Below, one piece after another: positions 8,907 to 17,370 of a stretch of 64,000 bases of DNA. The translations under genes and the position numbers were made by a program. The stretch lies in the NCBI RefSeq assembly GCF_007752535.1, contig NZ_CP036426.1:2790001-2854000 (forward strand), read 5' to 3'. The stretch comes from Tautonia plasticadhaerens (GTDB lineage: Bacteria; Planctomycetota; Planctomycetia; Isosphaerales; Isosphaeraceae). A model generated the notes under the pieces. That model made no database searches and was not told the DNA's origin. It worked only from the letters and a program-made list of their open reading frames with translations. Numbering within the stretch: the stretch's first letter is position 1; every line of letters begins with the position of its first letter.

Positions 8907-9390
8907 CTCTCATCCGCTCGGGGCCTTCCCCGGATCCAGGGTCCCGATCTCGGCCCCCGGCCCATCAGGATACCGTCGAGTCGCCCCGCCCCGCATCGGG
9001 CTGGGGCGCCGATCGCCGCCTCGCCGCGTCCCGGCGACTCGACCGAGCTGACCCGGCCGGGGCGGCATCGCCCCATGTCCGCCCCGGCCCGTCCGGCCGG
9101 GACGCGGACCCGGGAAGGCCCGGGGGTCGGTTCACCACAGAGTATGCGTCACGGATCGACGCCCCCGTCGGCCTTCCCCCCCTCGCCGCGTCCCGGTCGT
9201 CTGCGGGCCCCCGGCCGGGGCGTGGCGACGGCGGGGGGAAGGCCCGACTCCCCGGCGGGAGGGCCCGGAGACGACTGGAACGCGGGACGAGCCGGGGGTA
9301 TAGTCGAACCCATCTGTCGCGGCCCGGCACGCGGGGGAGTCCCCCGACGTGCCGGCCTCGATCCGCACGGGCCGTCAGCCAGGGTTCGCC
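8907..9390. other. 484-base divergent intergenic region
   Basis: Lies between the histidine kinase (minus) and the lipoyl-like gene (plus), so it must hold promoters for both. It is nearly as GC-rich as the coding DNA. Short frames in it lack planctomycete-like codon use. No riboswitch, tRNA or clear -10/-35 pair was recognised. Confidence 0.4.
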
Positions 9391-9696
9391 ATGCGCCTGG
9401 AGGCAGTGGTCCTGCCCGAGCTGGGAACCGACCCGGACGAGCCGATCATCATCAGCCACTGGTTCGCGTCTCGGGGAGACGAGGTGTGGGAGGGGGACCG
9501 GCTCGTCGAGGTCCTGGTGGGCCCGGCGACCTTCGACGTCCCCGCCCCCCGGTCCGGCCGCGTGGCCGAGATCCGAGGCCGGGAGGACGATCGGGTCTGG
9601 CCGGGGTCCGTCCTGGGGCTGTTGCTCGTGCCGGATGATGGCACCGACGGCGGATCGCCGACGCCGGACGACGCCCCCGGACGACCTCGCCCATGA
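9391..9696 (+). CDS. Lipoyl/biotinyl-like carrier domain protein lacking the modified lysine
   Basis: A 101-residue protein whose first 80 residues follow the lipoyl domain pattern of 2-oxoacid dehydrogenase E2 subunits: LPELG at the start, GDEVWEGDRLVEV, then FDVPAPRSGRVAEI. In a true lipoyl domain the hairpin between these reads ETDKAT; here it reads LVGPAT, so the lipoylated Lys is replaced by Pro and it cannot be modified at the usual site. The start at 9391 is the only one that fits the fold. It overlaps the Nudix gene by four bases (ATGA), so the two are translationally coupled. Role unknown. Confidence 0.7.
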   Translation: MRLEAVVLPELGTDPDEPIIISHWFASRGDEVWEGDRLVEVLVGPATFDVPAPRSGRVAEIRGREDDRVWPGSVLGLLLVPDDGTDGGSPTPDDAPGRPRP

Positions 9697-10175
9697 GCCC
9701 CTTCTTCGAGCGATCCGCCGGCGTCCTCCCGTTCCGGGTCGCCGAGGACGGGACGACCCTGTACCTGGTGCTCCACTCCGCCACCGTGCGCAACCCCCGC
9801 GCCCGCTGGGAGTTCCCCAAGGGCGGCATGGACCCCGGCGAGACCACCCGGCAGACCGCCGCCCGGGAGTTCCAGGAGGAGACCGGCCTGACCGACTGGA
9901 GCTTCCGGGAGGGGTTCGAGCGCAGCCTCTCCTACACCTACCTCCGGCAGGGGCGCAAGGTCCTCAAGACCGTCGTCTACTACGTCGTCGAGGTCCACGA
10001 CGCCGCCGCGCTGACCTGCTCCTCCGAGCACATGCCCGACCCCACCGGCCACTGGCACCACTGGGGCTCCTTCGACCGGATCTCCCGACTACTCTACCAC
10101 GCCAAGATCCGCCACCTCTTCGCCGACGCCCACGAGTGGCTCACCGGGGAGCCCGTCCGGGGGCCCGACCGCTGA
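9693..10175 (+). CDS. Nudix hydrolase
   Basis: A 160-residue Nudix pyrophosphatase. The Nudix box is complete and reads GGMDPGETTRQTAAREFQEE followed by TGL, with all catalytic glutamates of GX5EX7REUXEEXGU. Ahead of it, WEFPKGG is the usual approach strand. Members without other features hydrolyse nucleoside diphosphate derivatives such as diadenosine polyphosphates or oxidised dNTPs; the short ERSAGVLPFR start resembles the Ap4A-hydrolase/MutT-like type. Start shared with the stop of the lipoyl-like gene (ATGA at 9693). Thymidylate kinase follows 53 bases downstream, so nucleotide-pool housekeeping is a plausible theme. Confidence 0.9.
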   Translation: MSPFFERSAGVLPFRVAEDGTTLYLVLHSATVRNPRARWEFPKGGMDPGETTRQTAAREFQEETGLTDWSFREGFERSLSYTYLRQGRKVLKTVVYYVVEVHDAAALTCSSEHMPDPTGHWHHWGSFDRISRLLYHAKIRHLFADAHEWLTGEPVRGPDR

Positions 10176-10228
10176 GCCCCGGCCCGGCTCGGCTTCCCGA
10201 TCGGCCCTCTCCCCGGTAGAGTGGCCCC

Positions 10229-10887
10229 ATGAGCACTCCCCCCCCCCGGAGGCCGGCCGGCCGGGCACCTTCCTCTGCCTGGAAGGCCCCGACGGCGCGG
10301 GCAAGTCGACCCAGGCCGCCCGGCTCGCCGGGACGCTCCGGGCCAGGGGGGTGGAGGTCGTCTCCTGCCGGGATCCCGGCGGCACCCCGCTGGGGGACCG
10401 GCTCCGGGCGCTTGTCAAGGACCGGGGGGACGTCCCCATCGGCATGAGGGCCGAGATGCTCCTGTTCATGAGCAGCCGGGCCCAGCTCGTCGAGCAGGTC
10501 ATCCGCCCCGCCCTGGACGCCGGCCGGGTGGTCGTCTGCGACCGCTACCTGCTGAGCAACGTCGTCTACCAGGGCTACGCCGGGGGCCTGGGGGTGGAGG
10601 AACTCTGGACCGTCGGCCGGGCCGCCACGGGGGGCCTGATGCCGGATCTGACGCTCCTGATCGACGTCCCTCCCGAGGTCGCCCGGTCCCGGACCGGCGG
10701 ACCCCGGGACCGGATCGAGGACCGGGGGGAGGACTACCGGGCCCGGGTCCGGGACGGGTTCCTGCGGGCGTCGGCCTCCTACCCGGCGCCGATCTCGGTG
10801 ATCGACGGCTCGACCGGGCCGGACGAGGTAGCCCTCCGGATCGAAGGCGAGGTGAGGCGTGCCCTGGGGATCGGTCCGAGGTCATGA
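10229..10887 (+). CDS. tmk: Thymidylate kinase, split by an apparent frameshift in a C10 tract
   Basis: dTMP kinase, which makes dTDP for DNA synthesis. The P-loop EGPDGAGKST lies at about 10285-10314 and is followed by the DR motif VVCDRYLLSNVVYQG and a C-terminal lid with RIEDRGEDY. No start codon exists in this frame upstream of the P-loop. The ATG at 10229 is in another frame and is followed by ten C residues (10238-10247). With one extra C, the protein would begin MSTPPPPEAGRPGTFLCLEG and be about 219 residues, the normal size. I therefore annotate one gene with a one-base undercall or genuine slippage site. It overlaps the delta' gene by 29 bases. Confidence 0.88.
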
Positions 10888-11890
10888 TCGGGTGGTCGAA
10901 GACCTCCGCCGGGCGGCCTCCGGCGGCCGGTTCCCCCATGCGCTGCTGTTCGTCGGGCCCGAGGGGGTGGGCAAGAAGACCCTCGCCCGACGCCTGGCCC
11001 AGGCCATGTTCTGCGAGCGGAGGCCCGAGTCGGCCCTGGACCCCTGCGGCGAGTGCCCCTCCTGCCGGCAAGTCGCCTCGGGGGACCACCCGGATCTGTA
11101 CGAGGTCGCCCGGCCGGAGGACAAGCACGACCTGCCGATCGACGCCATCCGGGCCCTGGAGCACGACCTCGGGCTGAAGCCGATGCGGGGCTCCCGCAAG
11201 GTCGCCATCGTCGACGACGCCGACCACCTCAACGAGCAGGCCGCCAACGCCTTCCTCAAGACCCTGGAGGAGCCCCCCGATGGCGCCATCCTGATCCTCG
11301 TCGGCACCGCCAGCGAGCTGCAGCTTGACACCATCCTCTCCCGGTGCCGGGTCGTCCGCTTCGACCCGCTCCCCGAGGCCGACCTGGCCGCGATACTGCT
11401 CGACCGGGAGCTGGCCGCCGACGCCGACGAGGCCTCCCGCCTCGCCCGGCTGGGTGAGGGGAGCGTCTCCCGGGCCCTGAGCCTGGCCGACCCGGCCCTG
11501 ACCGACTTCCGCCGCCGGCTGGTGGACGAGCTGGCCACCCCCGGCCCCCTGGACGGCCCGGATCTCTCCAAACGGCTCGAGGAATTCATCAACGAGGCGG
11601 GCAAGGAGAGCCTGCCCCGCCGCACCCGGGCCGCCGCGATCTTCCAGGAGCTGGCCCGCTTCTTCCGCTCGGTGCTCTGGCAGGCCGCCGGCCTCGACGC
11701 CCCCTCGCCCGACCCCGACGACCGCCGGGCCGCCGCCTCGATCGCCTCCCGCCTGGAGCCCGAGGACGTCTTCCTGCTCGCCGAGCGCTGCCTGGAGGCC
11801 GAGTACCACCTCCGGCGTCGTTCCTACCTGCCCCTCCTGCTCGACGCCCTTTGCCGCGACCTCTCCCGGCTGCTCTCCGGCCGTCGCTGA
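10859..11890 (+). CDS. holB: DNA polymerase III subunit delta'
   Basis: A 343-residue AAA+ clamp-loader subunit. The N terminus WGSVRGHDRVVEDL is the family entry motif, followed by Walker A (GPEGVGKKT), a four-cysteine zinc module starting CGECPSC, Walker B-like KVAIVDDADHLNEQAANAFL, LEEPP, and the sensor SRC in ILSRCRVVRF. The conserved SRC in place of an arginine-finger-competent ATPase site and the tmk linkage (a very common tmk-holB pair) identify delta' rather than tau/gamma. The GTG at 10859 overlaps tmk, which supports a single transcript from the lipoyl-like gene onward. Confidence 0.92.
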   Translation: MPWGSVRGHDRVVEDLRRAASGGRFPHALLFVGPEGVGKKTLARRLAQAMFCERRPESALDPCGECPSCRQVASGDHPDLYEVARPEDKHDLPIDAIRALEHDLGLKPMRGSRKVAIVDDADHLNEQAANAFLKTLEEPPDGAILILVGTASELQLDTILSRCRVVRFDPLPEADLAAILLDRELAADADEASRLARLGEGSVSRALSLADPALTDFRRRLVDELATPGPLDGPDLSKRLEEFINEAGKESLPRRTRAAAIFQELARFFRSVLWQAAGLDAPSPDPDDRRAAASIASRLEPEDVFLLAERCLEAEYHLRRRSYLPLLLDALCRDLSRLLSGRR

Positions 11891-12263
11891 GCCGGACGCG
11901 TCCCCCCCGAATGCGGCCCGGACCCCGAGGCCGACCGGGGGCCCGGGACGATGACGCCCATCCCCGCCCTTTTCCGAATGTCGGGGGGAGGGGCCGGGGC
12001 GGGCGATCGACCGGCCGGCCGAATTCCGGGACACAACTGCTTCAACCGGAAGGCATTCCGTCCGCGATCGGCGGGAACCGGGAAATCGACCGCAAGAAAC
12101 GCCCCTCCCCGACGTATACACTGGTGGTGCTCGCCCGCGACCGATCGGATTGAGGGGAGGGACAGAACCTCCCGGGACGTCGCGGTGTCACTCAGACGAA
12201 TCGATCGGCCCTCCCCGCGTGGGGTCGGCGCCCGGTCGGTTGGACGTGCGAAGGACTCTCCCC
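11891..12263. other. 373-base intergenic region
   Basis: Between holB and the small gene at 12264. Its second half (about 12020-12130) is clearly less GC-rich than its surroundings, and GTATACA at 12114-12120 could serve as a -10 element for the downstream small gene, although no convincing -35 sits at 16-18 bases. No RNA gene was recognised. Confidence 0.35.
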
Positions 12264-12569
12264 ATGACCCCGAATCCCCCCCTCCCGAGCCGGGCCGACA
12301 CGCCGGCCGACGCCGTGCGAGGCCTCGCCTCGCGGGCGTACCGCGTGCTCAGGCTGGGCCGAGCGGAGGACCGGGACGAGGTGCTCGACCTGCTCGACGA
12401 GCTGCATCGGTCCCGCCGGCTGCTGGACGGCGCCGACGGCGGCGACCTCGCCCGGTGGTTCGACCACCTGGAGGCCGAGGTCTCCGGGCTGATCGCCCCG
12501 GTCGAGCCTCAGGACCCCGACCCGCTCCGACGCGCCGTGCCCTCGGCCTGCTGCGGCGGCGTCGCCTGA
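12264..12569 (+). CDS. Small hypothetical protein
   Basis: A 101-residue acidic, mostly helical protein (ADAVRGLASRAYRVLRLGRA, then DRDEVLDLLDELHRSRRLLDG). It has no signal peptide, membrane segment or recognised domain, and ends with ACCGGVA. The ATG at 12264 is preferred because the 38 codons upstream are Pro/Arg-rich junk-like sequence. It is alone on the + strand and convergent with the dehydrogenase gene. Function unknown. Confidence 0.55.
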   Translation: MTPNPPLPSRADTPADAVRGLASRAYRVLRLGRAEDRDEVLDLLDELHRSRRLLDGADGGDLARWFDHLEAEVSGLIAPVEPQDPDPLRRAVPSACCGGVA

Positions 12570-12889
12570 CGACGCGGTCCCCCCCGATCCCCCCGGATCG
12601 GCTCGGACCGCTCGCAAGGCCCCCGGGACCGACCATCCCCCCGCCTGCTCCCCGCCCCGCCTGATCCCCGCCACTCCCCACCCCGATGGCCTCCCCCAAG
12701 GCCGATCGCATCCCCGGCGGTCGACCCCGACCGGATGGATCGATCCCCCGACCGCTTCGGGGGCCGATCGGATTCGGCCCGGTGGCGGCCCGAGGAGCTG
12801 GGCGAACGGCCCCGAGCCGGTCTTCCGGGGGATCACCGACGGGAGCTCGGGGGGCGGGATGGCTCCCTCCACCGGGGCAATCCGATCGA
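12570..12889. other. 320-base convergent intergenic region with a terminator-like hairpin
   Basis: Separates two convergent genes. At 12745-12763 there is a stem of CCCCCGA and TCGGGGG with a five-base loop, with further partial pairing of CGAT/ATCG outside it, which could terminate transcription from either side. Nothing else in it is recognisable. Confidence 0.45.
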
Positions 12890-15800
12890 TCAGGGCGAGG
12901 CGACCTCCCGCAACGTCGAGAGGTACTCCAGCAGGTCGGCGGCCTCCTGCGCCGTCAGCGAGCCGAGCAATCGCTCCGGCATCAGCGACTCCGCCCGGGG
13001 GACGAGCTGCTCGATCTCCCCGGCCTCGACCCGGATCGACAGCCCCTCGGCGTCTTTCAGCTCGGCGAAGTCGTCGTTCGCCTGGACGAGCACCCCCGAG
13101 TGGATCAGCCCGGTGGTCGTCTCCAGGATGTACGAGACGTATTGCGGGTCGACCTGCTTCGACGGGGAGACGATGTGGTCGAGCAGCTCCCGCTTGGGGT
13201 ACTTCGCGCCGATGCCGTCGAGGTCCGGGCCGACCACCCGGCCCTCGCCGCCGACCCGGTGGCAGTTCTGGCATTGTGAGGAATTGCCGAAGAAGACGAC
13301 CCGGCCCCGGTCGGCGTCCCCGGCCAGGGCGAGCAGGGCGTCGAACTCGATCGCGTCGCCGAGCCGCTCGACCCGCTCCGACTCGGGCACGAACCGCTCG
13401 AACAGGTCCCGGACCTCGGCCCTCGGGTGCTCCCTCGACAGCGCCACGAGCCGCTCGGCCACCGGCCCGGCGATGCTCCCCTCGTCGACCCGACGCACCA
13501 GCGCCAGGGCCCCCCGGACGGTGCCTGTCGCCTGCTCGAACGCCTCGGCGCACGCCCCGACCGGCATCGGCTCCTCGCCGCGGAGCCGGGCGATCGCCCC
13601 CGACACCTCGGCCGGCAGGTGCCCGAACGGGTCGGCCGGGGGGCCGGTCGTCCCGTCGTCCTTCAGGGAGGCGATCCAGCGGTACATCAGGTCCACGCCC
13701 CGATCGTCCACCCGCTTCGGGCCGACCCGGGGCATCCGGCCCGCGCCGAGCTTGGCCATCCGGAAGTAGAGGACCGAGCCGAAGGGGTCGCCCGGGTCGA
13801 TGATCCGGGCGTCGTCGAGGTCGAAGGCCCCCTGCATCGGCCGGACCCCCAGCGTGCCGGTCTCGGGCATCGGTCGGTCGGCGGTCAGGAACATCGCCGC
13901 CGAGCCTCCGGCGCCGAAGCGGTGGCAGTGGGCGCAGTTGACCTGGAGGTAGGACCTGGCCCTCGACGCCAGGTCGGCTGACTCGTCGTACGGATTCGAC
14001 AGCCGGGGTAAGGCCTCGGGAGACTCGGGCAGCGGCCCGTCGAACAGGCCCAGCCGCTCGAAGCTGCGGAGCTGGTCGATCGGCTCGTCGTCGTCGAGTT
14101 CCTGAACGTTCATCTGCAAGGTGTTGGCCGTCAGCGGCGTGGCCGACTGCCGGCCGAAAAGCAGCCCCTCGCCGGCCCAGGGGTTGTGGCAGAGCACGCA
14201 CTCCGACCGCGCCGAGATCCGGTGCGTGACCGTCCGCTCGCCCCCGGGCACCTCCGGATCGGCCACCGAGAAGGCCACCGTCTCCCCCTCTGGGGGGGAC
14301 AGGGTCGCCTCGGCCTGCTCATCGTCCCAGCGGTAGGAGTAGGGACGCCAGCTGCCGTCCTCGAAGTGGAGGATCTGCGTCTCCAGCCTCCGGGTGCCCG
14401 AGGCCCCCAGGTCGATCGTCACCGTCCGGGCCAGCACCGAGCCCTCGGGGAACTTCCAGAGCTTCTCCCGCTCGAAGCCGATCCGGGAGGTCCCCGGCAG
14501 GGCCATCAACCGGTCGCCCTCGGTGCCGTCGTCCCAGAAGGGCGCGTTGATCCGGTAGGGGAGCACGCCGGGGCTCGGCACCAGGTCCTCGACCGAGGCG
14601 AACAGGCCGGTCTCGCCCAGGGTCCGGGGGAACCGGCGGTTGGACTTCGAGGCGTCGGGGTTCGGCACCAGTCGGTAGACCGTGTTCGACTGCTCGTAGT
14701 CGAGCAGGAATAGCTCGCCCGCCCGGTCCTCGCCGAAGGCGACCAGCCGGAGCGGCGTCTCGGCCAGGACCTCGTGCCGGGTGACGGCCTCGCCGTCGTA
14801 CCGGAGGCCCCAGACGGTGCCGGTCTGGTAGTCGCCGTAGACATAGGCCCCCTTGAGATCCTCGAAGCGATCGCCCCGGTAGACGAACCCGCCGGTCATC
14901 GAGGCCGCCTCGGAGTGCGGGTGCTGCACGATCGGCGGAGAGATGGGGGTGGGACCCCTCGGCCCATCGGGCATGACCGGCTGGCTGCCTTCCATCAGGC
15001 TCCAGCCGTAGTTGCCGCCCTCCTCGACCCGGTGGACCAGCTCCCAGAGCTCCCAGCCCACGTCGCCGAGCCACAGGTCGCCCGACTCGCGGTCGAAGCC
15101 CATCCGCCAGGGGTTGCGGAAGCCGTAGGCCCAGACTTCCGGACGCGCCCCCTCCAGGCCGACGAACGGGTTGTCCGGCGGCACCCGATAGGCCCGCCCG
15201 GGGTCCTGCGCGTCGACGTCGATCCGCATGACCTTCGACATCAGCGTGCCCAGGTCCTGCCCGGCGAGGAACGGGTCGGGCGGGGTCGGGTCGGCGCCGT
15301 CCCCGGCGGAAATGTAGAGATATCCATCCTTCGGTCCGAACTTGAGCGAGCCGCCGTTGTGGCCCCCGGCGTACCAGGTGATGAGGATCCGCTCGCTGGC
15401 CGGGTCGGCCCGGGGGGGATCCCGGCGGTCGGGGTCGACCCGGAACTCGGAGACCCTCGTGCCGTCGTCGATCGCGTAGCCGACCGTGTAGCAGGCGTAG
15501 AACCGCCCGTTCCGCCCGAAGTCGGGGTGGAAGGCCAGGCCGTAGAGCGCGGCGAATTTCGGCTCGACGGCCTTGAGGTCGAGCAACAGGTCGGCGCGAT
15601 CGGCCCCCGGGTCGTTGGCGAAGGTGACGACCCGGCCGCCGGACTGCGCGACGGCCAGGCGGTCGGTGCCGGGCACGAAGGCCAGCTCCAGCGGCCGGTC
15701 GAAGGTCAGCTTCGGGAACGCCACCTCGACGGTGTAGGGCCGGGGGGGCTCGGGAGAGCCGACCACCCGAGACGACGTCCAGGGCACCCGGCCCGACGCC

Positions 15801-15922
15801 TCCGGGTCGGGGGACGCGGTCGGATCGGCCGGAGGATCCGGGGGCCCGAACCAGCCGGGGACGAGCATCGCGACCGAGACGAACACCGGGAGGAGCCCGA
15901 GCGACCGGAGCAACCGACTCAT
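12890..15922 (-). CDS. PQQ-type sugar dehydrogenase fused to multiheme cytochrome c domains
   Basis: A secreted protein of about 1010 residues. After a signal peptide, residues about 55-420 form the six-bladed propeller of soluble glucose/sorbosone dehydrogenases, with AGGHNGGSLKFGP, SAGDGADPTPPDP and VWAYGFRNPWRMGFD. The second half resembles planctomycete cytochrome modules: heme c motifs CVLCH, CAHCH and CQNCH are present, the last followed by VGPDLDGIGAKYPKRELLDH as in membrane-bound dehydrogenase C termini. Electrons would pass from the PQQ site to the hemes in the periplasm. An ATG eight codons upstream is an equally possible start. The sugar substrate is not predictable. Confidence 0.85.
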   Translation of the reverse strand: MSRLLRSLGLLPVFVSVAMLVPGWFGPPDPPADPTASPDPEASGRVPWTSSRVVGSPEPPRPYTVEVAFPKLTFDRPLELAFVPGTDRLAVAQSGGRVVTFANDPGADRADLLLDLKAVEPKFAALYGLAFHPDFGRNGRFYACYTVGYAIDDGTRVSEFRVDPDRRDPPRADPASERILITWYAGGHNGGSLKFGPKDGYLYISAGDGADPTPPDPFLAGQDLGTLMSKVMRIDVDAQDPGRAYRVPPDNPFVGLEGARPEVWAYGFRNPWRMGFDRESGDLWLGDVGWELWELVHRVEEGGNYGWSLMEGSQPVMPDGPRGPTPISPPIVQHPHSEAASMTGGFVYRGDRFEDLKGAYVYGDYQTGTVWGLRYDGEAVTRHEVLAETPLRLVAFGEDRAGELFLLDYEQSNTVYRLVPNPDASKSNRRFPRTLGETGLFASVEDLVPSPGVLPYRINAPFWDDGTEGDRLMALPGTSRIGFEREKLWKFPEGSVLARTVTIDLGASGTRRLETQILHFEDGSWRPYSYRWDDEQAEATLSPPEGETVAFSVADPEVPGGERTVTHRISARSECVLCHNPWAGEGLLFGRQSATPLTANTLQMNVQELDDDEPIDQLRSFERLGLFDGPLPESPEALPRLSNPYDESADLASRARSYLQVNCAHCHRFGAGGSAAMFLTADRPMPETGTLGVRPMQGAFDLDDARIIDPGDPFGSVLYFRMAKLGAGRMPRVGPKRVDDRGVDLMYRWIASLKDDGTTGPPADPFGHLPAEVSGAIARLRGEEPMPVGACAEAFEQATGTVRGALALVRRVDEGSIAGPVAERLVALSREHPRAEVRDLFERFVPESERVERLGDAIEFDALLALAGDADRGRVVFFGNSSQCQNCHRVGGEGRVVGPDLDGIGAKYPKRELLDHIVSPSKQVDPQYVSYILETTTGLIHSGVLVQANDDFAELKDAEGLSIRVEAGEIEQLVPRAESLMPERLLGSLTAQEAADLLEYLSTLREVASP

Positions 15923-16044
15923 GACGGAGGTCTCGCTCGTTCGCATCGAATCGACCCCAACACACGGGGTGCCAGCCCCCCACTGCCCCGGGGGGCGGCC
16001 GCCGCCGGGGGAGGCGGACCCGGGGGGGCGGCGGGATGCCTGGA

Positions 16045-17370
16045 TCAGGAGGACGGGGGTTCGTCTTGGATGGTTTCGTCGATCGTCTCGGCGCCGTCGA
16101 CCTGACCCCGGAGCCGGGCGACCGCCGCCAGGCCCTCCGGGTCGTCGGGCCGGGCCTCCAGCACGAGCCGGTGCCAGGCGAGGGCCTCACGGGGCCTCCC
16201 CAGCCGCTCCCGCTGGTCGGCGATGGTGCGGTAGAGCGGGACGAGGGCCGGGTCGCCGAGGTTCTCCTCGGCGTTGGCCCGGTCGTACAGGTCCCGGACC
16301 TCCTTCGAGGCCGCCTCGGAACGCGCCAGCCGGGCGTCGAGCCGGTCGGCCCCCTCGACGTCCCCGGCGTTGCGGAGGGCCCGGCCGAGGCGGTAGCGCA
16401 GCCGGGTGTCCTCCGGGTCGTCCGCCACCGCCCGGCGGTAGGCCTCGGCCGAGGCGGCCCAGTCGCCCCGCTCCTGCGCGATCCGGCCGAAGTGGCGGGC
16501 GAATCCGGGGGAATCGGCCAGACCGGGGGGGAGCTGCTCGATCGTCCGGGCCATCAGGGCGACCTCCCCGGCGTCGTCCAGCCCGGTGAGCAGCGCGTCC
16601 CAGGCGTCGGGGTTTTCGGGGCGGCGCTCGACCTCCCGGCGGAGCAGTTCCAGGCCCTCGGGGGCCTTGCTGTCCCGGACCAGGCCCAGCCCCAGCGCGA
16701 TCGCCGAGTGCAGGTCGTCGGGATGCCGCTCGACGACCGGGCGGAACCGCTCCACCACCGCCCCCGGCGCCAGCGGCATCGCGTCCTGCCGGACCAGTTC
16801 CAGCAGGAGCTGGACGCGGTCGTGCCGGTCGGGCTCCACCCCGTGGAGCCGGAGGGCGAGATCCCTCCCCTCCCCGTCCCTCCCCTGGAGGTAATAAAGG
16901 TCGAGCAGCGACCACCCGGCCTCGGGCACCTGCGGGTCGAGCCGAAGTGCCTCGAGCCAGTGCGCCTCGGCCTGGGCCATCCGCTTGCGGTAATAGTCGG
17001 CCTTGCCCCGGTAGAGGGCGACGATGGCGGCCGTCGCGCCCCCCTCGGGCCGGACGCGGTCGAGGTGCCCGGCGGCCCGGTCGGCACGGTCGAGCAGCAG
17101 GCGGTCGGCGTCGTCCCCCTCGGGCGGGGGGCGGTCGAGCAGGACCTGGGCGGCGAGCAGGTGGCCCGGGGAGCTGGCGGGCCGGGCCTTCAGGAGCACC
17201 TCGACCCGGGCTTCCGCCGCGTCGTAGTCGCCCGCCGTGGCCAGGGCCGCCGCCTCGTCGAGCGAGGGGACCGGGCGGACCATCATCCAGCCGGCCCAGC
17301 CGATGCCCGCCGCGAGCATCGTCCAGCCGAGCGCCGACGCCGCCAGGCTGATCCGGGATCGACCCGTCAT
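16045..17370 (-). CDS. TPR-repeat protein, membrane anchored
   Basis: A 441-residue protein with an N-terminal membrane segment (LGWTMLAAGIGWAGWMMV, about 15-32) followed by tandem TPR-like helices from about 38 to 430 (examples: GDYDAAEARVEVLLKARP, GDWAASAEAYRRAVADDPED). The start overlaps the stop of the VCBS-repeat gene by four bases, so they are co-translated. It probably works as a periplasmic scaffold. This operon layout (TPR, CRTAC1/ASPIC, TPR) recurs in planctomycetes, but no biochemical role is known to me. Confidence 0.8.
   Translation of the reverse strand: MTGRSRISLAASALGWTMLAAGIGWAGWMMVRPVPSLDEAAALATAGDYDAAEARVEVLLKARPASSPGHLLAAQVLLDRPPPEGDDADRLLLDRADRAAGHLDRVRPEGGATAAIVALYRGKADYYRKRMAQAEAHWLEALRLDPQVPEAGWSLLDLYYLQGRDGEGRDLALRLHGVEPDRHDRVQLLLELVRQDAMPLAPGAVVERFRPVVERHPDDLHSAIALGLGLVRDSKAPEGLELLRREVERRPENPDAWDALLTGLDDAGEVALMARTIEQLPPGLADSPGFARHFGRIAQERGDWAASAEAYRRAVADDPEDTRLRYRLGRALRNAGDVEGADRLDARLARSEAASKEVRDLYDRANAEENLGDPALVPLYRTIADQRERLGRPREALAWHRLVLEARPDDPEGLAAVARLRGQVDGAETIDETIQDEPPSS

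Noticed and set aside
9000-9348. Small + strand and minus-strand frames between the kinase and the lipoyl-like gene
   Set aside because: No ribosome site, no family resemblance, and overlapping on both strands.
10229-10447. 72-codon frame at the tmk start as an independent small gene
   Set aside because: Its first codons are those of tmk and the rest is out-of-frame P-loop sequence; a single-base change joins it to the kinase.
12150-12263. Upstream extension of the small gene at 12264
   Set aside because: Its codons are Pro/Arg-rich noncoding-like sequence; the internal ATG at 12264 fits the helical protein better.
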